Shown: positions 17,249 through 26,964 of the stretch, one piece after another
How the letters are laid out: the number at the start of each line of letters is the position of its first letter
Position numbering within the stretch: position 1 is the stretch's first letter
Source: Plesiomonas sp051652165
Lineage (GTDB): Bacteria > Pseudomonadota > Gammaproteobacteria > Enterobacterales > CAMTGL01
DNA: 64,000 nt
Direction: 5' to 3'
Assembly: GCF_051652165.1 (NCBI RefSeq)
Contig: NZ_JBOFTR010000004.1
Coordinates: forward strand, 496,001-560,000
The notes under the pieces: model-generated
Seen by the model: the letters and a program-made list of their open reading frames with translations, nothing else
The model's database searches: none
Told to the model about the DNA's origin: nothing
Program-made: the position numbers and the translations under genes

Positions 17249-18223
17249 TTATAACCAGCGTTTTCTCTTCAACCAAACCCCTATTCCAATAGCAACCACC
17301 ACTAGAGTGAGACAAAAAAACGCAAAACTTTCACGAAACCCTGCACCTGGAATACCTTCTAAATTAACACCAAACAATCCTGTTAAAAATGATAAAGGTA
17401 AAAACATCATGGCCAACAATGACATCACATACGTTCGGCGATTCATTGCATCAGCCAGCAAATTGGCAATTTCGTCGGCCAATACTGATGTACGTGAGAT
17501 AGCCGCATCCAAATCATCGAGTGTACGGCCAAGACGTTCGGAAACATCCTGCATCCGACGTTTGTCCTCTTCGCTAAACCACGGGATTTTTTCTGCCGCA
17601 ATACGTGAATACACATCACGCTGTGGTGAAAGATAGCGGCGTAAGATAATTAATTGCTTACGAATTAAGCCTAACTGCCCCCGATCGGGGACTCGGTGGT
17701 CAATTAAACCATCTTCTAACTCAATGATAACTTCATGCAAATCATCAATAAACTCAGAGGCGTAATCGGTCATTGCATCACACAACTCGACAACCCATTC
17801 GCTACTGTCTGTCGGGCCATGGCCAGACCAAAGTGTAGATTCAACATCTTCTACTGGAAATAACCGACGTTTTCGGGTCGATACAATCAACTCATGGGTG
17901 ATGTAAGCGCGCAATGCAACCATCTGATCTGGCCGCTCACCGTGGTTATAGTTAATTCCTCGCAGGGTAACTAAAATACCTTCTCCGATACGGGTGAAAC
18001 GCGGACGCGAGCTTTCTCCCAGCAACGCATCTTTTACCCCTTCAGGCAAAACATCACTGTTTTTAATCCACTCTGCCGATTGTGGATGGCTATAATCCAG
18101 ATGTATCCACGCAGGTAATGAAGGGATTGTATTGACAACACTGTTTATGGGTAATGCACCACCTTTTCCATCTAAAAATATCTGTGTTACAGCACCCTCT
18201 ACTAATACATCACTTAGTTGCAT
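17249..18223 (-). CDS. zntB: Zinc transporter ZntB (CorA family)
   Basis: The 324-residue protein (E. coli ZntB 327) has a large cytosolic domain with RDALLGESSRPR-like and ERPDQMVALRAYI blocks, a long helix, and two C-terminal membrane helices. The loop motif is GVN (LTGLFGVNLEGIPG), the form seen in ZntB, in place of the GMN of magnesium CorA channels. ZntB moves zinc, probably with protons. AGGAT lies six bases before ATG 18223. Divergent to a 56-residue basic protein gene. Confidence 0.93.
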   Translation of the reverse strand: MQLSDVLVEGAVTQIFLDGKGGALPINSVVNTIPSLPAWIHLDYSHPQSAEWIKNSDVLPEGVKDALLGESSRPRFTRIGEGILVTLRGINYNHGERPDQMVALRAYITHELIVSTRKRRLFPVEDVESTLWSGHGPTDSSEWVVELCDAMTDYASEFIDDLHEVIIELEDGLIDHRVPDRGQLGLIRKQLIILRRYLSPQRDVYSRIAAEKIPWFSEEDKRRMQDVSERLGRTLDDLDAAISRTSVLADEIANLLADAMNRRTYVMSLLAMMFLPLSFLTGLFGVNLEGIPGAGFRESFAFFCLTLVVVAIGIGVWLKRKRWL

Positions 18224-18381
18224 CTTTTTATCCTAAAATATTGCCGTAATTCTCTGTATTGATCACACTTTGAATCTATTTCTCCATTTCCGATCTATCA
18301 ATCTGTGGTAGATTTCTGCCTGTCAACATTAGCATTAGCGCCCTGTTATCATCTGTTAAGTCTATTTAAAGGATCACCACG

Positions 18382-18552
18382 ATGAAACAAAGTATAGATA
18401 TCTGGCTAGAACAAGAGCTTATGCTACAGGAAGTGATCAGAACCGAGAGATTGCGCCATTTACGCGAAGAACAAGACAACACTCAACCTGATACTAACCG
18501 CCGCTCTTGCCGTCGTCGTCAGAGTAAACGCAATAAAAAAGTGACACTGTAA
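18382..18552 (+). CDS. Small basic protein (56 aa), unknown
   Basis: The frame starts MKQSIDIWLEQELMLQEVIR and has an amphipathic Leu/Glu/Arg-rich first half and a very basic second half (NRRSCRRRQSKRNKK). AAAGGA lies eight bases before the ATG. The gene is too short for standard 60-codon cut-offs, but start signal, codon use and composition look genuine. The helix plus basic tail could bind nucleic acid or a ribosomal surface; this is a guess. No family recognised. Confidence 0.65.
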   Translation: MKQSIDIWLEQELMLQEVIRTERLRHLREEQDNTQPDTNRRSCRRRQSKRNKKVTL

Positions 18553-18677
18553 CTATAAAAGGACGATAAAAATCTTACGAGAAAATTAAAATCTGTCTTT
18601 GGTTACTGCTCTATTCTTCGGGTTACATACTCTCATATCACGTATATTTGTGTACTTAATCATTGGTTAATCGTTGG

Positions 18678-19091
18678 CTAATCAATGATCGCAGTCGTTA
18701 AACGAGCACTACAACAGAGTTGATCTTGTTGATTAAAGATCTCAATTTGCCAGACTTGATGTCGGCTACCGGTATGTAATGCTTTGCAAACACCGCGTGC
18801 CATACCCTGCCGAATCGCTTTGATATGGTTGGCATTCACTTCTAGCCCCACCACTTTTTGTTCACCCTCTGTACACAAGTACCCTGCCACTGAGCCAAGG
18901 GTCTCTGCTAATACCACCGACGCACCGCCGTGTAATAAACCAAACGGCTGAGTAGTTCGCTGATCGACCGGCATCGTCGCTTCAATGCTGTCTGTATTCA
19001 ACGCGATAAATTCGATACCAACATGACCAACCATACAATTTGTTCCCATTGCATTGAGTTGGCTAAGGGTTGCCTGACGCTTCCACATCAT
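18678..19091 (-). CDS. menI: 1,4-dihydroxy-2-naphthoyl-CoA hydrolase (hotdog thioesterase)
   Basis: This 137-residue hotdog-fold protein matches E. coli MenI (YdiI) along its length: QPFGLLHGGASVVLAETLGS holds the HGG motif and catalytic Glu, and VGLEVNANHIKAIRQG the CoA-binding part. MenI removes CoA in menaquinone synthesis. Its neighbour ydiJ is also its neighbour in E. coli, which favours MenI over the paralogue EntH. GAGAG lies seven bases before the ATG. Confidence 0.88.
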   Translation of the reverse strand: MMWKRQATLSQLNAMGTNCMVGHVGIEFIALNTDSIEATMPVDQRTTQPFGLLHGGASVVLAETLGSVAGYLCTEGEQKVVGLEVNANHIKAIRQGMARGVCKALHTGSRHQVWQIEIFNQQDQLCCSARLTTAIID

Positions 19092-19331
19092 AGGTACACT
19101 CTCTTTTTTAGCATGTTATTCAATAAATTGCATGCAATTCCGTGAATGGTATTCATCGCTATTCATGGCAGTTTTGTGCTTCACATCCCCTATAAGTATT
19201 ATGGATATAACTCGATAGCAAACCCCATAACAACCCTAGAGTGCACATAATTACACATTTACAATGGGTGATGTTGTCACTCAAAACGCCACGGAATACC
19301 GGTTTATACCGACATGATTGTGCGATAGTGA

Positions 19332-22300
19332 CTACAACAAATTGCCATCGCGACAAATCGCCAGCAGTGCTTGCGCTGGATGTAAAATGGCGGTTTTCTC
19401 TTCACGTTTAACCTGACTGCGGCACGAGTAACCGGTTGAAACACAGCGATTTAATGGGCGAATTTTGAGTTGTGATTGCCAAGACAAAGCATAGATCCCC
19501 TGAGAGTGTGTTCGGTTTTTCTTTTCATGCCCGTATGTTCCGGCCATACCACAGCACCCAACACTAACCGCTTGTAACTCTGCACCAAAATGCACAAATA
19601 TCGAGGCCCAGTCTCGGCTACTTTCAGGTAATGCGGTACTTTCAGTACAGTGGCCAAACAAATACCATGTGTCAGAAGTTTTACGGTAAGTAGGCAAGGT
19701 AGCCAGTTGATTTTTCAGCCACTCATGAGCCAACAATACGTTAAAGTCACCGCGCTTATCCCCCAGCGTGATACGGTATTCATCGCGATAGCAAAGCACT
19801 AGAGCCGGATCAACACCCACCAGCGGAATACCCAATGCGCTAATATGGTTTAAAAACTCTGCCGTATTTGCGGCGGTATTGGCAAACCCGGTGAGGAAAC
19901 CTTTGACATGTTGTGGTTTTCCGTTGGGTTTGAACGGCAGTAATACGGGATGAAAGCCTAGGTGTTCAGCCAGCCTGATAAAGTCTGCAACAACGTTTGC
20001 ATCATAAAAACTGGTAAACGGGTCTTGTACTACCAGCAGATAACGTGATTTTTCAGCCTGACTGAGCGCCTGCAACTGTGCATAATCAAACTGCAAGGCG
20101 GTGTGTCCGGTTAGCTGTTCGGGCAATGTCGGCACAGATAGCAAGGGTACATCGACCATACCGAGTGTTTTTTCTGTCAGATGTTGCATCCACGTTGGCT
20201 GCATGAGGGCATTAAACAACCGAGGGGCTTTGGCCATCAGGGGGGCATATTGTTCGACTGTGCCAATCATATAATCACGCACAGGCCGCAAATAACGGGT
20301 GTGATAAAGCTGCAAAAAGCGTGAACGAAAAGCCGGTACATCAATTTTAATCGGGCACTGTGTTGAGCAGGCTTTACAGGCCAAGCAGCCAGACATCGCC
20401 TCTTTCACTTCGTGCGAGAAGTCATACTCACCGCGCCGTGCAGCCAAAGTGTAACGCGTTTTTGCTATTAGCTGGCGGAATGTGGTGCGTGTTCCGGTCA
20501 ACGATGCTTCAATCGCCAGCGTATCTGCGCCTTCATCGGCCAACAGTGTCAGCCATTCGCGCACCAACGCGGCGCGGCCTTTTGGTGAGTGGCGGCGATC
20601 TCGGGTAATTTTTACTGAGGGACACATCGGGCTGTGGGTGTCAAAGTTAAAACACAGGCCGTTACCGTTACACTCAAGTGCGCCGCGGTAAGATTCACGC
20701 ACTGTTAGCGGGATTTTTTTATCATGCCAGCTACGTTTTTCATCACTGACCTGCACCAATTGTGCATCCGCTTTCAGTGGAATACAGATTTTTCCGGGGT
20801 TCAGCCGGTTATCAGGGTCAAACACGGTTTTGATGTGGCGCAGCTCGTTCCACAGTGTTTCACCAAAAAACAGCGGGCTGTATTCGGAACGAAAGCCTTT
20901 TCCGTGTTCACCCCACATCAGGCCACCATATTTTGCTGTCAGTGCAACAACCTGATCAGAGAGCGTTTTCATCAGGATCTCTTGCCGAGGATCGCACAAA
21001 TCCAGCGCCGGACGAACATGCAATACCCCCGCATCAACGTGGCCAAACATGCCGTAATGCAGCCCATGTTGATCGAGTAAGGTTCTAAATTCGGCAATGT
21101 AATCGGCTAAATGCTCGGGCGGCACACAGGTATCTTCTGCAAATGCGATAGGTTTGGCCGCGCCTTTGGTATTGCCGAGCAACCCAACGGCCTTTTTACG
21201 CATGGTGTAAATACGCTCGATACTGACCAGATCGTTGCAACGCTGATAGCCAATCACACCCGAGAGATGCTCGGGTAATAGGCTATCAAGCTTATCGCAC
21301 AGCGCATTGACCTGCTGCTCAATCAGCGTGGCATCATCACCGGCAAATTCCACGATATTCAGACCCTGCATATCCACACCGGGGACATCCGTAATCAGCT
21401 CTCGTACGGAGTGCCAGACAATGTCTTCACGTGCAAGGTTGAGTACTTTTGAATCGACTGTCTCTACAGATAAGGCATTGGCCTGTACCATAAAAGGCGC
21501 ATGGCGCAGTGCCGAATCAAAACTGTCGTATTTAATATTGATCAGTTGCCTAACGTGTGGAATGGCAGTGATATTGAGTTTTGCTTCGGCAATCAGCGCC
21601 AAAGAGCCTTCTGATCCAGTTAATAGACGGGTTAAATCAAACTGGCTGAGGTCATCATTAAAGACATGCTTGAGATCATAGCCTGTCAAAAAGCGGTTCA
21701 ATGGTGGGAAACGCTCTAAAATTAATGCACGTTGTGCACGGCAACGCCCAAGAACGGTTTGGTACACCTGCCCGATACGCTCTTTTTTCTGCGCAAGATG
21801 TTCGGCCAGCGCGACAGCCATCGGCGCGGTATCAAGTAGCGTGCCATCAACCATGACGGCATGTAAACCCAGCACATGATCCGAAGTTTTGCCATACAAC
21901 AGTGACCCCTGACCTGAGGCATCGGTATTAATCATACCGCCTATCGTGGCGCGGTTGCTGGTGGAGAGATCGGGTGAAAAGAAGTAACCATGTGGCCGCA
22001 GATAAGCATTGAGTTGATCTTTAATTACGCCAGACTCTACGCGCACCCACATTTCATCTAAATTCAGCTCTAAAATACGGTTCATGTAACGCGAGGTATC
22101 GACCACGATGCCCGTCGTCAGTGATTGACCATTTGTTCCCGTTCCGCCGCCACGTGGGGTAAATGTCAGCGTTTTAAAATCAGCTAACTGGGCGGTTTGC
22201 ATTAACAGCAGCATATCGGCCACCGAGCGCGGAAAGACCACTGCCTGCGGAAGTTGTTGATACACACTGTTATCCGTTGCCATACTTAGGCGCGCAGCAT

Positions 22301-22406
22301 AAGTATGCTCTGCATCCCCCGTAAAGCCATGGGCTTTTAGCGCATCAAGAAAAGCGTGCGTGACCGGCGCTACGCCCGGCACATGTGATAAACGCGGAAT
22401 CATCAT
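19332..22406 (-). CDS. ydiJ: FAD-linked D-2-hydroxyglutarate dehydrogenase YdiJ
   Basis: The 1024-residue protein (E. coli YdiJ 1018) joins an FAD-binding PCMH domain (about 45-280, with FTPRGGGTGTNGQSL), the FAD-linked oxidase C-terminal domain, an iron-sulfur region (GCLACKACSTQCPIK, near 675-690) and a C-terminal CCG-type part (GCCGMAGTYGHEK). It oxidises D-2-hydroxyglutarate, the side product of SerA, and passes electrons onward through its iron-sulfur part. AAGGGAT is four bases before the start. A 240-base spacer separates it from menI, so joint transcription is uncertain. Confidence 0.93.
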   Translation of the reverse strand: MMIPRLSHVPGVAPVTHAFLDALKAHGFTGDAEHTYAARLSMATDNSVYQQLPQAVVFPRSVADMLLLMQTAQLADFKTLTFTPRGGGTGTNGQSLTTGIVVDTSRYMNRILELNLDEMWVRVESGVIKDQLNAYLRPHGYFFSPDLSTSNRATIGGMINTDASGQGSLLYGKTSDHVLGLHAVMVDGTLLDTAPMAVALAEHLAQKKERIGQVYQTVLGRCRAQRALILERFPPLNRFLTGYDLKHVFNDDLSQFDLTRLLTGSEGSLALIAEAKLNITAIPHVRQLINIKYDSFDSALRHAPFMVQANALSVETVDSKVLNLAREDIVWHSVRELITDVPGVDMQGLNIVEFAGDDATLIEQQVNALCDKLDSLLPEHLSGVIGYQRCNDLVSIERIYTMRKKAVGLLGNTKGAAKPIAFAEDTCVPPEHLADYIAEFRTLLDQHGLHYGMFGHVDAGVLHVRPALDLCDPRQEILMKTLSDQVVALTAKYGGLMWGEHGKGFRSEYSPLFFGETLWNELRHIKTVFDPDNRLNPGKICIPLKADAQLVQVSDEKRSWHDKKIPLTVRESYRGALECNGNGLCFNFDTHSPMCPSVKITRDRRHSPKGRAALVREWLTLLADEGADTLAIEASLTGTRTTFRQLIAKTRYTLAARRGEYDFSHEVKEAMSGCLACKACSTQCPIKIDVPAFRSRFLQLYHTRYLRPVRDYMIGTVEQYAPLMAKAPRLFNALMQPTWMQHLTEKTLGMVDVPLLSVPTLPEQLTGHTALQFDYAQLQALSQAEKSRYLLVVQDPFTSFYDANVVADFIRLAEHLGFHPVLLPFKPNGKPQHVKGFLTGFANTAANTAEFLNHISALGIPLVGVDPALVLCYRDEYRITLGDKRGDFNVLLAHEWLKNQLATLPTYRKTSDTWYLFGHCTESTALPESSRDWASIFVHFGAELQAVSVGCCGMAGTYGHEKKNRTHSQGIYALSWQSQLKIRPLNRCVSTGYSCRSQVKREEKTAILHPAQALLAICRDGNLL

Positions 22407-22826
22407 TGTTATCCCTTACAACATTGCGTCCTCATGCTTTGATAGTGGTCTACACCTACCCCTGACAAAGCCATGCCTACTGTATTTATCTAATCTACTG
22501 TTTTACTGCACGTATGTCTTGTCTAACACAAGTAGCGGGAGATTTTTTGCAACCAGATCACCGGTGACGACACAAACCTGCCATTACACAGATGCTATTA
22601 CCCAGAGCAGTGCAGCCGATCCGTCTCTTTTTATCCCCCTATTTATATTTGTTGATAATTTGCACAACACATCGCCAATTTTCGCCAATTCCTAAAATTA
22701 TTTTTCTATATGCCATTTTATCGGCTCTGAATCGACCCTACCTGTTTGCAGCCTGCCTAAATTTCGTTATTGTGTCTAGGTGAGTCTCTTCACAGCCCGT
22801 CTGTATGAAGTTACCAAGAGAATATA
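22407..22826. other. Intergenic region between divergent ydiJ and aroH
   Basis: About 420 bases holding the two divergent promoters. I looked for a Trp operator (CTAGTT/AACTAG type) and for TyrR boxes upstream of aroH and found none that convince. A 111-codon open frame reaching in from 22360 overlaps ydiJ and looks spurious. Confidence 0.4.
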
Positions 22827-23876
22827 ATGCCTATTAGAACTGATGAGTTGCGCACTGCACGCATTGACACTCTGGTCACGCCTGATGAATTGGCAGCGGA
22901 ATATCCGCTTGATGATCAGATAGCCAATACCGTGATGAGTGCCCGTAAAACAATAGAAAATATTTTAAGTGGGATAGATCCGCGTTTGCTGGTGATCGTT
23001 GGCCCCTGTTCGGTACACGATCCGAAAGCAGCCGTTGACTATGCACAGCGGTTGTATGCCCTGCACCAGCAGTATCATGATCGCCTGTTCATTGTTATGC
23101 GCACCTATTTTGAAAAGCCGCGTACGGTTGTCGGCTGGAAAGGGTTAATTTCAGACCCCTATCTTGATGGCAGTTTTCAGGTCAATCAGGGTATCAAAAT
23201 AGCGCGTAAGCTGTTGCTCGATATCAATAAAATTGGTCAGCCAACAGCCACTGAGTTTTTGGATATGGTCACAGGCCAATATATTGCCGATCTGATCAGT
23301 TGGGGCGCAATTGGTGCCCGCACCACAGAAAGCCAGATCCACCGTGAAATGGCCTCTGCGCTGTCGTGTCCGGTTGGCTTTAAAAATGGTACTGATGGGA
23401 ATGTACGTATCGCCATTGATGCCATACGTGCATCGAGTGCATCACACATGTTTTTATCGCCCGATAAACACGGCAAGATGACCGTTTACCGCACCTCGGG
23501 TAACCCTTACGGGCATATCATTTTACGCGGCGGAAAAGACCCCAATTATCAGGCGAAATATGTCTCGCAAGCCTGTGATCGCCTGCGTGAGTTTGATCTG
23601 GCAGAACATCTGGTGGTTGATTTTAGCCACGGCAATTGCCAGAAGCTTCACCGCCGTCAGCTCGATGTGTGCGATAACATTTGCGCACAAATTGAAGCCG
23701 GTTCTCGTGCGGTTGCGGGGATCATGGCTGAAAGCTTTTTGGTGGAAGGAAGCCAAAAAGTGGTTAATGGTCAGGCCGCGGTGTATGGCCAGTCAATCAC
23801 TGATCCATGCCTGAGCTGGGCGGACACAGAAATTCTGCTCGAAAAACTCGCGACTGCAGTAGCCAGCCGCTTTTAG
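22827..23876 (+). CDS. aroH: DAHP synthase, AroH type (class I, 3-deoxy-7-phosphoheptulonate synthase)
   Basis: The 349-residue enzyme condenses phosphoenolpyruvate and erythrose 4-phosphate, the first step of the shikimate pathway. It contains VGPCSVHDPKAA, MRTYFEKPRTVVGWKGLI, GARTTESQIHREMAS, GFKNGTDGN, VDFSHGNCQK and GIMAESFLVEG, covering the substrate and metal sites. The N-terminus RTDELRTARID and overall match are closest to E. coli AroH, the tryptophan-sensitive isozyme, but feedback specificity cannot be read safely from sequence. AGAGAA lies upstream of the ATG. Confidence 0.93.
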   Translation: MPIRTDELRTARIDTLVTPDELAAEYPLDDQIANTVMSARKTIENILSGIDPRLLVIVGPCSVHDPKAAVDYAQRLYALHQQYHDRLFIVMRTYFEKPRTVVGWKGLISDPYLDGSFQVNQGIKIARKLLLDINKIGQPTATEFLDMVTGQYIADLISWGAIGARTTESQIHREMASALSCPVGFKNGTDGNVRIAIDAIRASSASHMFLSPDKHGKMTVYRTSGNPYGHIILRGGKDPNYQAKYVSQACDRLREFDLAEHLVVDFSHGNCQKLHRRQLDVCDNICAQIEAGSRAVAGIMAESFLVEGSQKVVNGQAAVYGQSITDPCLSWADTEILLEKLATAVASRF

Positions 23877-23882
23877 CACTCA

Positions 23883-23913
23883 CAAAAAACTCCCCGTTAT
23901 GGGGAGTTTTTTA
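23883..23913. terminator. Terminator between aroH and rlhA
   Basis: AAAAAACTCCCC and GGGGAGTTTTTT form a near-perfect stem with a four- or five-base loop. A and T tracts on both sides suit both convergent genes. Confidence 0.9.
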
Positions 23914-23981
23914 AATCGCATGCATTCTGCAACGCATACTCAATAATTTGATTTCAAGCACCGGTTGTTAAGGGTTTCATA

Positions 23982-25841
23982 TCAAACAACGCGCGCTGAT
24001 TTGCCCTTTTTTAACTTGCCCATGACGTGCATTTCGCAACGCTTACAATCAAATTTCAAACGAAACGTATCGTTACCCATATCCAGTACCAACGGATCCG
24101 GTTTCAACCCTTTCACCTCTTTTGGGCACATGTTCTGGGTATAACGTAAGCAGTGTTTGGTGATCATCAGGGAAACTTCATCATCTTCCTGATTCAGCTC
24201 ATAAGCCGGTGCAACCTCGTTCACACCGTGATCACGGTAAAAGGCTTCTGCCGCTTTATTGTAAACATTACCTAAATAACTCAAGGTATCTTGCGGGAAG
24301 GTGGCATTTTCCTCTGCCGTATGGCGCAGCGGGCGCTGATACCCTTGTGTACGGGCATGCTCAAGTTTCTCGCACGCCTCGCGCCGTAATGTGTTGAGTG
24401 CAGACACTGGGATAAACCACGCCTGTGACAACGTCACCTCTATCTTGCGCAGGTAAAATAGCGTATTACCAAGTTTGCCTAGCTGATCGCGTACCGTTTG
24501 ATAAGCACGCTCAGGGTTATTGGCAACCGATTTTTCCGCCTCGAGCATCACCTCAACCGCAAAACCCTGCTCATCTTGCATCGTCAGGCAAAAGCCCTGC
24601 TCTGTTTCGGTAAAACTGAGATCAGCGGCAATCTGACGGGTGGCTGACTCTTTATCCAACACACCATCAAACTGCTGATCATGGTTGCGATAAATCACGG
24701 TATTCACGGTTAATCCGCGCACTGGCTCGGCAGTAAACAAGCGATGCCCATCGGCCCGATTGATCCGCAACCCACTTAGCTCATTACGCGCGGTGAAATA
24801 GCATAATCCATCACCGTTATTAAAGGTTGTCTGGCTGCTAACTTCAAACCAGTTAGGCCCAACTCGGGTAACTTTTCCAGCCTCTTCGCCAATATATTTG
24901 GGTGATCGGAACGAAGCAATTGTGGGTTGTCTTCCCAACAAAAAGTAGTCGGTACTGCCGCGATTAAAGGTTTTATCCGGATTTGGACTAAAGGTGTACT
25001 GGCTACGCCCCGCCGATGAACGGCTCAATTCAGGACGCTGCTCTAAAATTGTATCAAGCTGCTGACGATACCATGCTGTCACATTTTTAATGTACGACAG
25101 ATCTTTTAAGCGCCCTTCAATTTTGAATGAACGCACGCCCGCATCAATCATTGCCGGTAAGTTTGCGCTCTGATTCATATCCTTAAGCGATAATAGGTGT
25201 TGATCTTGTACCAACACCTCGCCTTCACGGTTTTTCAGTGAGCAAGGTACACGGCAGATTTGCGCACATTCGCCACGGTTTGCACTGCGTCCGGTCAGCG
25301 CATGGCTGATATAACACTGGCCACTGTAAGCAACACAAAGTGCGCCATGGATAAAAAACTCAAGTTGTACAGAAGTTTGGGCAGAAATAGCGGCTATCTG
25401 CTCTAACGATAATTCACGGGCTAATACCACCTGTGAAAACCCGACATCTTGCAAAAACTTCACTTTTTCAGGGGTTCGGTTATCCAACTGAGTGCTGGCA
25501 TGCAACGCAATCGGCGGTAAATCGAGCTGTAGTAGCCCCATATCCTGCACAATTAGGGCATCAGCACCCGCGTTCCACAACTGATGAGTCAGTAATTCAG
25601 CCTCTGCCAGCTCACTGTCTTTAAGGATAGTATTGAGTGCCACAAACACCTGAGCGCCATAACGGTGGGCAAAGGTGGTCAACAGTTCAATATCTGCAAC
25701 ACTGTTACCTGCATTAGATCGCGCCCCAAATGCCGGACCACCGATATAAACGGCATCTGCACCGTGTTTTATCGCTTCAATACCAAAGGCTGCATTTTTT
25801 GCCGGAGCAAGCAGTTCAAGCCGGTTATTTTGTACCATCAT
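23982..25841 (-). CDS. rlhA: 23S rRNA 5-hydroxycytidine C2501 synthase (U32 family)
   Basis: The 619-residue protein (E. coli RlhA/YdcP 653) has the U32 peptidase-like N-terminal barrel: LELLAPAKNAAFGIEAIKHG, GADAVYIGGPAFGAR, the U32 signature EFFIHGALCVAYSGQCYIS with its cysteine cluster continuing in RGECAQICRVPC, and a further C-terminal cluster CLRYTQNMCPKE and CKRCEMHV. Such proteins use an iron-sulfur cluster and prephenate to hydroxylate RNA bases. Length separates it from TrhP (about 450 residues). About 30 C-terminal residues found in E. coli are absent. It could be named peptidase in databases, but no protease role is supported. Confidence 0.88.
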   Translation of the reverse strand: MMVQNNRLELLAPAKNAAFGIEAIKHGADAVYIGGPAFGARSNAGNSVADIELLTTFAHRYGAQVFVALNTILKDSELAEAELLTHQLWNAGADALIVQDMGLLQLDLPPIALHASTQLDNRTPEKVKFLQDVGFSQVVLARELSLEQIAAISAQTSVQLEFFIHGALCVAYSGQCYISHALTGRSANRGECAQICRVPCSLKNREGEVLVQDQHLLSLKDMNQSANLPAMIDAGVRSFKIEGRLKDLSYIKNVTAWYRQQLDTILEQRPELSRSSAGRSQYTFSPNPDKTFNRGSTDYFLLGRQPTIASFRSPKYIGEEAGKVTRVGPNWFEVSSQTTFNNGDGLCYFTARNELSGLRINRADGHRLFTAEPVRGLTVNTVIYRNHDQQFDGVLDKESATRQIAADLSFTETEQGFCLTMQDEQGFAVEVMLEAEKSVANNPERAYQTVRDQLGKLGNTLFYLRKIEVTLSQAWFIPVSALNTLRREACEKLEHARTQGYQRPLRHTAEENATFPQDTLSYLGNVYNKAAEAFYRDHGVNEVAPAYELNQEDDEVSLMITKHCLRYTQNMCPKEVKGLKPDPLVLDMGNDTFRLKFDCKRCEMHVMGKLKKGKSARVV

Positions 25842-26211
25842 CAGTCAGCAAAACTCTGTTAGAAAACCATCATAAAACGCAAACATACAGTGTATAACAA
25901 ATTGAGTATGACAACACATATTCACATTACACTGTTTTCTCTTATATTCATGCCACGCTAATATTTACTTGTTTGATTTAAAGCTAACTCTTATTCATGA
26001 ATTATTGCAACGGTGTAATGATCATACGTACACTATTATTTATCTCATTAATTAATGACAGCACGTATTCATTTTAAATTTGCACACATTTAAAATGTAC
26101 CACTATTCATATGCATAGTTCATCACACTCAGTAAACCAACAAGAAAAATGACGCGTTGATTTTTTATATTGCTCACACTGTAGGTTAACTCTGTGCATT
26201 TAGCATAATGT
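25842..26211. other. Intergenic region upstream of rlhA
   Basis: About 370 AT-rich bases. The only structure I see is a perfect 10-base inverted repeat, CATTTTAAAT at 26070-26079 and ATTTAAAATG at 26088-26097, with an eight-base gap. No reading frame or known operator was found. Confidence 0.4.
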
Positions 26212-26236
26212 AAAAAAGAGCCTCTACAGGCTCTTT
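26212..26236 (-). terminator. Terminator downstream of hns
   Basis: On the minus strand AAAGAGCCT pairs with AGGCTCTTT around a four-base loop and runs into six T. It is about 125 bases past the hns stop codon. Confidence 0.8.
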
Positions 26237-26360
26237 GATTCATATAAATATAAGCTAACTTTAATATTACACAGGTAATAACTGTTATCTCACAAATAGA
26301 GTTATATATTTATCACGCTATAGGGGTATGAAGTAACGGCAACATCATCCCAATATGTCA

Positions 26361-26780
26361 TTAAATCTTATTGATCAAGAAATTATCTAAAGACTCACCG
26401 TTTTCCAATGCTTTTGCAATCAATGCTGGTGTGCGGCCTTGGCCTGTCCACGTTTTTACTTCACCGTTCTCATCTAAATATTCATATTTTGGTGCACGTG
26501 GCGCACGTTTTCCTTGCGCTTTAATCGGTGCTTTTGTAGCAGAAATTTGTAGTAAATCGCTTAGATCAATGCCATCTTCTTTTAGCATTTCACGATACTG
26601 CTCTAACTTGCGAGCACGGGCTTCTTCTTGTGCTTTTTGCACAGAATCTTCTTCACGACGCTCTTCTACAACAAGAGAGAGTTTCTCTAATACTGATTCT
26701 AACGTTTCAAAGTCAACTTCACGTGCAAAAGCACGCAGTGAACGTATATTTTTAAATAGAGCAATAATTTCTTGAGACAT
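26361..26780 (-). CDS. hns: H-NS family nucleoid protein
   Basis: The 139-residue protein (E. coli H-NS 137) has an N-terminal oligomerisation coiled coil (about 1-80, many Glu, Arg and Leu) and a C-terminal DNA-binding domain with the core TWTGQGRTP, the QGR loop that enters the minor groove of AT-rich DNA. It silences AT-rich and horizontally acquired genes; the polysaccharide locus in this window is a likely target by composition. I start at ATG 26780 (MSQEII), which aligns with the family; a seven-residue upstream extension is unlikely. It could be a StpA-like paralogue. Confidence 0.93.
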   Translation of the reverse strand: MSQEIIALFKNIRSLRAFAREVDFETLESVLEKLSLVVEERREEDSVQKAQEEARARKLEQYREMLKEDGIDLSDLLQISATKAPIKAQGKRAPRAPKYEYLDENGEVKTWTGQGRTPALIAKALENGESLDNFLINKI

Positions 26781-26964
26781 AATAATTAACACAACTAACA
26801 AATATTTTTCTAATAGTTAGCTATCAAGCACTACAAATAAGTAATGATAACCATGAAGTTCTATTTTAGAACGAAAATAGGATAAAGCCAATCTATCCTA
26901 ATCAATTATTAATTCTTTTTACATTTTATTTGTATCATTAATAAGTATATCACCTCAGCATCTC

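Noticed and set aside
17249..17400. GVN in place of GMN as a defect in a CorA transporter
   Set aside because: GVN is the normal motif of ZntB, so it supports the ZntB call and is not an anomaly.
22360..22695. 111-codon open frame upstream of aroH
   Set aside because: It starts inside ydiJ on the opposite strand, has no ribosome site and no recognisable features.
22700..22826. Trp or Tyr operator at aroH
   Set aside because: GTGTCTAGGTGAGTC faintly resembles half of a Trp operator, but no symmetric site is present.
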